Assembly: GCF_011745365.1 (NCBI RefSeq)
Contig: NW_024468909.1
Location: 5,394,001-5,458,000 of the forward strand
Reading direction: 5' to 3'
DNA: 64,000 nt
Source of the DNA: Cryphonectria parasitica EP155
Taxonomy: Eukaryota; Ascomycota; Sordariomycetes; Diaporthales; Cryphonectriaceae
The notes under the pieces were generated by a model. The model saw only the letters and a list, made by a program, of their open reading frames with translations. It searched no databases and was not told where the DNA came from. A program made the translations under genes and the position numbers. Positions 57,608-64,000 of this stretch are shown piece by piece; position 1 is the first letter of the stretch; every line of letters begins with the position of its first letter.

Positions 57608-60600
57608 ACCCATTTTTGGTGTTTTTCTATGCTCGTGTTGAATATCAATCTCCGCCCTCCCCCCCAGCTTTCCGAATTGCTATCCTTTTTACCAACGATA
57701 CAAGAGGAAGGTCCTATCAGGCTTCCCTCTCTTCCCCCTCTTCCTTTTATCTGTTGCCTATTCCGCATGCTACACGTCTAGCCACACGCAAGAAAGCATT
57801 CCCTGGGTATAGCCTCTCGTTGCTCGTCGGCAGTGGAGATTTAAGAACGCCTTTAATAAGTGATGCTACTATATCGTCCCTCAGATAGTCAGGGTTTCCA
57901 ACGCCATCATCCAAACTTAACTGAAGAAAGCAAAACGGAAAAGAAGGTATGAATGATTGGAGAGGAAGAAGCAAGTCAATGCATGCTTGGATCTGGCCGT
58001 AGCCCTGCAGGGCTTGAAGACATGCTACACAACGTACTATCGAAACGGCCGACGCAAGGCATGGCCTCATCAACCAGAACATGGTAACATGACGTTGTTA
58101 TCTTAGACTCTGACACGCTATGCCAATGGCACGAAAGGTACTTTACTTCATCTACCAGAGCCGTTCTCAACGCATGTGGACGTTCGGTCTGGGGCAAGAA
58201 GCATTTATTAGTTTTCGTTCAACTGGTAACCTCAAGAAAGTACAATGCATGAATCCCAATCTTTTGTGATACTGATTGCTGGTGAATTGAAGTGTAGCGA
58301 GAGTACGAACATTATGCAATGGACAATGTCATAGACTACGGGGCTCTCCTGATAAGTAGCAAGAATTTCAGTTCCCGAAGCCCGAGAAGCTTACTGGACG
58401 AAGTTTATATAACTGAAGCATATCATTGTTAAGAAAGTTCAGTTCACGCTCACCTCAGAATATAACTAATGATGACAATTGTAGCGCAGATACCGATGGC
58501 TCCTTTTTGGAAGGAAAAAACAAAAGATATGGTTAAGATATCATTATCAAATATAATTCAACTTTCTAATGATGGACATTATCTCGAAAGACATGCGATT
58601 GCTTATTCTAGCGAAGCTCCCTACTCACATGCTGTCCCCTGGACCGTTCACCCTCTGCAAAGGAATGCATGTCAAGCTTGCTAGACGAGCTGATGAAGAG
58701 GCCTTCCTTCCAATCTCTCTACTCCTTTTCAGCCACACCGCAACAACCTTGCTTCCCAAGGTAATGTACGGCCGTGGTATTCGAGTTTTAGCCAGTACCT
58801 GCAGCCCTCCCTCTCAGCAGTGGTGGTGATCATCACCGTCGAAGAGCGTGGCTGGCGCAGGTGCTGATTCAGGGCGTCGTTCCCGGCCAGTGTGGACATC
58901 ATGGCGTCCCTCAAAGGGCATCTGCATAGCTGGTGATCAGGAGCACTTTGGATTCTCAAGGGAACAATACATGTTTCCTTTGCTTCGTTTCGAACATGCC
59001 TTTCGTCTGCCTTGCCTTTTCTATGCCTCCCTTGCTATCCTTCTGTTCTTAGTAATTCCTCCAGGTCGATCTGAACCGAATTCTGCAACTCCGGGGGGGG
59101 GGAGAGGGGGGGGCAGCTGGTAGGGAACCTCAAGACCTATCAGGATTGGTGGCAGTTCGTCCAAAGGTAAGGCTGTTATAGAAAACATGTGCGAGTCCGA
59201 CCGTTCTACGCAGCTATATAGGCCACAGCCGTTTCCAGTCAGCTGGGAGTGGCCACTGCCTTCAGCTGTCGCATAAACACACCTTGAGCTCAGAAATTCA
59301 GATTGTTGCAAGATTATCAAATCTCATGATCAAGTTGTCAACCTGTTACTCGTCGAAGCTTGGGAAAGTTAGCATGTGATCACTTCTTGGCTGCGTAAGG
59401 GAAAACAGCCCCCCTTGCCCCCGGTACACCGTTCTGAGGCCCAATATAGAGGGCTACCTGTTATCATAAGGTGTGGTGGAACGGTGAGCAATAAGCCTGT
59501 GCTAGAATGTAGATTGAAGGAGAAAGTTTGTAATTCGAAGAATATAATGCTGATATTACTGAGAATCAGGACTTCCAAAGTGCCTGACCGTCTGACCCTT
59601 CTGTTCACACTCTTATTGGAGCAAGAACACAATCCCAATTAAAAATACCATTCGACACGATTCTGGAGCGTATCCTACTTCTTTTCCTTCCTCTTTTTTT
59701 CCCTTTCCTATCATTTTATATAGCATGGATCGTACTCTGTCACCATGCTTGATACAGAATTGCCCCTGGTCTGCTTTTCACACTGAAAGTCACCTACAAA
59801 AGGAGGGCGGTATGTACTTGTCTGATGGTCCAGGTTGCTGATATGATTCTGCGCATGTTCATCATGCAATATCGGACCATCTTTTAATGAATAAACAGAC
59901 CCGACATCAGGTTTGACTACAGCCTGAGCACACTTGTTCTCTTTGTGGCAGATCATCTTGAAGCCGAGCCCCCCCTCCCCTTCCACCCGCCCCCACGCAC
60001 ACGCTTCGCTGCCTGCCAGGGGTGGAGAGTTCACAAGGCAGCGATGAAGGTCGCCTGGTGCATCAAGGCAGGTCCTCGGGGCCGGACATTATAGGTAGCT
60101 CCATGACATGACCTACACTATTAAGATGATTGATGACCTTGTGAGTCAACGTCCTTCTATGCCACGATGTAGTATTACGGATCATGCTGCAGTCTGGTGA
60201 TGTCGCTTGACCATCTGGACACAATCTATGGCTGGCTTCAATCACTTGAGGGCCAGTAAAGACCTTGGTAGCAGCCTGTCGTTTGTCGACACATGGTCTT
60301 GCATTGCCAGATTCCGGCACGCAGGAAGTGGTCAATATCCGAAGGTGGTGGGGGTCGGATTCGAGGAAGGCATGCAGGAGGGGGAGCGTTGGTGAGCCAG
60401 GTGAACGGAAAGGAGGGAAAACGGGATGCGGAGGGAGACGGCGTGGGGGATGTCGTGGCTCGCTGAACTTCGATGGTGGATGTATGTATGTATGTCGGGT
60501 GTGGCGGTTAAGGGGGCACGAGGCCATCGTCAAGACTGAGCGTCGTCTATGTCGCTTACTAGGCCGAGGTTGCCCATGCAAGGTCTCCTCTCTGTGCCCC

Positions 60601-62449
60601 GCGCACCATCAGGCAGCTCAGGACCACTTGCATCATCGTGTGTGCTCGGTGACACCTCGGTCCTGCCTCAGGGGAGGAGTTTGCCTTCTCGTGGAATTCC
60701 GTAAACAAGCGGATGGCCGAGGGAAGATCGGGCAGAGATTATGATGAATGCAGGCCGGAGCTTCAAAGAGTACGCCGATGGTGGTCCATACCGAGGTCCA
60801 CCGTCGACTTGTTCGCCCCCTTTGGCAGCAGCACTATCCCAGCACCGCCCCAGGTGGGCCTGCCAACATATCGTCTCGTGCTTCTGCAGCGACAAGCCTC
60901 ATAGGTTGGAGCGCGCCCCGTGGCTGGGCAGATGCGGCTTGTGCAGGTTTGTGCAGGCAGAGGAGGCGTCATAGCGGAGTGATCGGTCCGGACGCCACCA
61001 CAACGTCGATCAGAGCAACCACACCACGATCGAGATCTGGGCTTTAGGGCGGCGAATACGCACAGATGATTTTATGGGGGTCGGTATACGGCTGTCCTGC
61101 AGGAACAAGCAAGAGTGGGCCCTATTTACGATTCTGTTACCAAAGTACACAGTAGCGCGAGATGGGGGTTTTTTCAGCTTCTCTGGTGAGACTTTCCCAT
61201 GTTCCGCTGCTGTTGGCTGACGGGCCAATCCCCCGCCAGCAGCGCACCCACGTCATTGCGGGGTTATGGCAGTAACAATAGCAGCAGCCGACCTTGCCCA
61301 CTCTGCCACTGTACTGGGGCGGGAGGAATGCTCCGTCAGGGATTGGAGCTGTAGCAACAGCCAATACCGTGAGAGGCCGCGATGGGCCCACTTACTCTTT
61401 GAGGCAATAATCCTTTCCACGTACCCACAACGTCATCAACTTTCTCAACGCATTCATCCACACATCTATCAAAGATACTAAGAGCAATGCCATGGGAACA
61501 TATAGAGGACAAAGACAGCAGAACAAAAGCAGGAAGATTATGGGTGGAAGACCATAGGACGTTGATATCAGGCAGAACTGGTAGATTTGATAATTTGATA
61601 GGTGGCGGTTACAGATGGGCTAGCTTAGCCTGACCCGACCCGGAGGACTTCATACTGTACGAACTAGTAGTGCATAGTTTTATGCAGAACCATGTCTCTA
61701 CCTTAATCTAATCAAGCTTGAGGTGAGCTGAGAACCATCGAACGAAGATGAATAGGCAACTCATTACCTTTACCACCGTAGTACATGGTAGGCTCCTAGG
61801 TACGTCATCTCACCAAGGTGACCCGCTGTTGCGCGCCTCCTCCTAAGGGGTGACATGATACCGCGGGGTTTTGTGCTCACTCGTCGGATGGAGAAATAAC
61901 ATTTCCCATGCCTCTCAAAGCGGCCTACGTCAGAGGTCACAAGTTCCCCGTCACTACTGCACAAAGCCCCTCCTCCAGGCCCTTCCTGTTACACATGCGG
62001 GACCTCCTTCCAGATGGTACTCCAGAAGAATCGGAAACGATGGTCTAGCCCATCCTGTTCTGTCCAATAAAGCTGGCCTCTGGGAAGTTTTGGCTCTAAT
62101 CTGAAGGCGTGATGGTCCCACCGGGCATCTAAGTACTCTTTTCCATGACGTAGCCTCCTGATTCACATGATAGTCTTTCTGCTTGAGGCAAGAACAACCT
62201 GAAATGCAGGCTAGCAACACAACTGCGTATGTGTCACTAGGGAAACGAAGACTCCGAAAGCGTTGAACTGACAAGACAGGCGCTACCACTCAGCCAGGTC
62301 CCCTGCCGATCCTCTTTACTACTTAAACCTCTCGAGTCTCCCCTTCAACGTTCAACTTTCTTTTCCCATCAACAACAACTACAAATTTCACCTCAAGATC
62401 AATCAACTCAACACAAAACTTCTCACATAACCCAACCCCAACCACCACA
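57608..62449. other. Long gene-poor spacer
   Basis: Nearly 5 kb between the tRNA and the GRG-1-like gene without a recognised gene. It contains a G10 tract at 59093-59102 followed by a second short G run, and pyrimidine-rich stretches near 57650-57750 and 59675-59715. The last about 130 bases are the CA-rich promoter/leader of the next gene. Confidence 0.4.
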
Positions 62450-62810
62450 ATGGATACCATCAAGAACACCGCCAACTACGTCTCTGGTATGTCATCTTGG
62501 CTTTCGACATCTCAGATTCACATATCTGTTCATCATGACTGACTTGACCGTTACAGACAAGGCCTCTGAGCTCACCAACTCCGCTTCCAAGGAGACCAAC
62601 AAGCAGGTCGCCAAGGACAGCGACGTGAGCATCACCGACCGCGCCAAGGCTGGCAAGGACTACGTTGGTGACTCGCTCGACGAGGTAAGCTTTCACAGCA
62701 GCTTGAATATCAACACTGCCTACACATAATCATATGCTAACCTACCCGCTCAACTACAGCACAAGGACAAGGCTTCTGCCGAGACCAACAAGCAGAAGGC
62801 CACCCACTAA
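62450..62810 (+). CDS. GRG-1/CCG-1 (glucose-repressible, clock-controlled) protein
   Basis: Three exons, 62450-62486, 62557-62684 and 62760-62810, give exactly 71 residues, the same length as Neurospora GRG-1/CCG-1. The protein opens MDTIKNTANYVSDKASE and consists of one charged, amphipathic, largely helical chain with repeated Lys/Glu/Ala-rich elements (SKETNKQVAKDSD, DRAKAGKDYVGD, KASAETNKQKATH). In Neurospora this gene is strongly induced by glucose starvation and stress and is under circadian control; the biochemical role is unknown. The leader before the ATG is long, C/A-rich and lacks G, and the start context is ACAATGG. These are features of highly expressed fungal mRNAs. Confidence 0.93.
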
Positions 62811-63542
62811 GTGGTTTCTCACTTCGGATACCCACGATATGAGTCTGGATTTTTTGGCGTCTACGGCATGATTTCTTCCTCAGTCATCATGGCTTAGTGG
62901 AATGTCTATGGCCTGATGGCGGGTAGTTCAGTAGCGGGAGGGACATGGGATTTTCGCAGCATACCCCTAGGATAGTTTACCTAAACTCGAGAATTCAACT
63001 CCTTGAAGAAGCAAGCTTGCTGTCCTCGGAAAATGGTGATACATATTGTGGTGCAATGAGACTTGCTCACGTTGTTTGGTCAAGCTGACTTACAGCATCA
63101 GTTGTTGTCTTGATGTGGACGGGCTATTTTCATTTTGTTTTTGTTGACAAAGCCTCCCCGCTGAGACGAACCAAAACAGCCACGTCTCCACTTTGGCCTC
63201 GCGATGGGGGAATCTTTTTGACCAAATCGAGGGTCAAGACGCCCACCAAGACAAATATTTGATATATTCCATCATTACCGAAAGCAATTGTTCGAGTCAA
63301 TCGAGAGGTTGTATTCAATCCTTGTACCGGTGCACGGGCCTCTGGGTTTCGGAGCTGAATCCTCCCGCTTCGGTGGACCCTTACCTTCCAGACCTCCACG
63401 ACAGTGAGGTCGAGCTCGAGTTTACATTAACAGCACCATCTGAAATAGTATTATCTCGACTGACAGCGTCAAGATTCTACACCCCAACACACTACCGCCA
63501 ACGGCTTTTCAGCATTTCGAAAGATTTATTTGACGCCTCGCC
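62811..63542. other. Intergenic, no gene seen
   Basis: This is the 3' flank of the GRG-1-like gene and the promoter and leader of the sterol-isomerase-like gene. Confidence 0.4.
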
Positions 63543-64000
63543 ATGGCCTCCAACGCTGCGACCGGCTCTGGCCTACCTCCAGACCTATTCGATACGACGA
63601 CCTTGGTATCTCTAGCCTCAACGGTCCTTATCCTAGCTGTGGCCTACGGAACGTCTCTGAAGGTCCTATCTCCAACGACGCCCGGCAGCTACCGGTTCCT
63701 GTTCATCTGGCACCTCTTTGACGCCGGAATCCACTTCTTCCTGGAGGGGTCCTTCCTGTATCACGTAAGTTCCAGCCCCGTTTTCCCTACCCTTTTCCTT
63801 GGAGACGCGGCGTCAAACTACCGAAATGAGATGTGTGGGAGCTGGTGCTGACCCTCTACTCGTTCTATATCGATAGTGTTTCTTCAGCTGGAAGTCCCCC
63901 GATCAGATCAGCGCCCGCGAGGCGTTGTCCGCCTACCCGACACAGCGCGGATACCTCGGACATGACGATCGGATTTGGGGCGCGCAGGCTGGCGGCGACA
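63543..64000 (+). CDS. EBP-type (EXPERA domain) sterol isomerase-like protein, cut by the window edge
   Basis: Exon 63543-63764 encodes 74 residues and exon two starts at 63877 and runs off the window. After a short polar start comes the first membrane segment (LVSLASTVLILAVAYG). The second carries the family signature: IWHLFDAGIHFFLEGSFLY, with His64 and Glu68 in the H-x3-E arrangement used by emopamil-binding-protein sterol isomerases. Exon two continues CFFSW and YLGHDDRIWGAQAGGD, also typical of EBP-like fungal proteins. EBP enzymes shift the delta-8 double bond of sterols in the endoplasmic reticulum. Many fungal paralogs of this fold are uncharacterised, so the substrate is open. Confidence 0.85.

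Noticed and set aside
1..64000. CRISPR array, rRNA genes, intact transposon
   Set aside because: No regularly spaced direct repeats with unique spacers, no rRNA sequence, and no transposase or reverse-transcriptase-like frame was found by reading.

Overview
The window is nuclear DNA of a filamentous ascomycete (Pezizomycotina, most likely Sordariomycetes). The support is short GT-AG introns of about 50-180 nt, CA-rich leaders with fungal start contexts, and typical fungal families: homoaconitase of the alpha-aminoadipate lysine pathway, GRG-1/CCG-1, DUF6594, LaeA-like methyltransferase, a CTF1-like Zn2Cys6 regulator, KAR9 and NIS1. The NIS1-type secreted protein suggests a plant-associated lifestyle, but this is inference.

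Layout. 0.3-3.4 kb: multi-exon fungal protein of unknown function. 4.5-5.4 kb: gamma-glutamylcyclotransferase-like gene with an 8-nt exon. 6.4-7.4 kb: NmrA/isoflavone-reductase-like protein. 8.2-10.3 kb: APC/C subunit CDC16/Cut9. 11.8-14.3 kb: homoaconitase. 14.3-18.5 kb: no gene recognised. 18.5-25.5 kb: an accessory-looking stretch with a speculative short gene, an intact DUF6594 membrane protein, a fungal-family gene interrupted by two TAG codons, a short LaeA-like methyltransferase and degenerate tandem repeats. 26.2-29.2 kb: divergent pair ORC2 and GEP4. 31-33 kb: low-complexity putative regulator. 33.9-34.9 kb: CutC. 35.5-37.1 kb: M18 aspartyl aminopeptidase. 38.6-39.1 kb: NIS1-like secreted protein. 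39.6-40.6 kb: short-chain dehydrogenase. 41.4-44.1 kb: KAR9/GAS2-like microtubule protein. 47.2-50.1 kb: Zn2Cys6 activator. 55.4-56.6 kb: type II membrane glycosyltransferase-like protein. 57.5 kb: tRNA-Glu(CTC). 62.4-62.8 kb: GRG-1/CCG-1. 63.5 kb to the edge: EBP-type sterol isomerase, partial.

The genes do not form one pathway or an obvious biosynthetic cluster. Housekeeping genes (cell cycle, replication, lysine and cardiolipin synthesis) alternate with long gene-poor spacers and one decaying accessory stretch. Exon boundaries were derived by hand from splice-site phase. Nearly all models close exactly in frame; the exception is the homoaconitase 5' end. No CRISPR array, rRNA, intact transposon or clearly new multi-gene system was seen.
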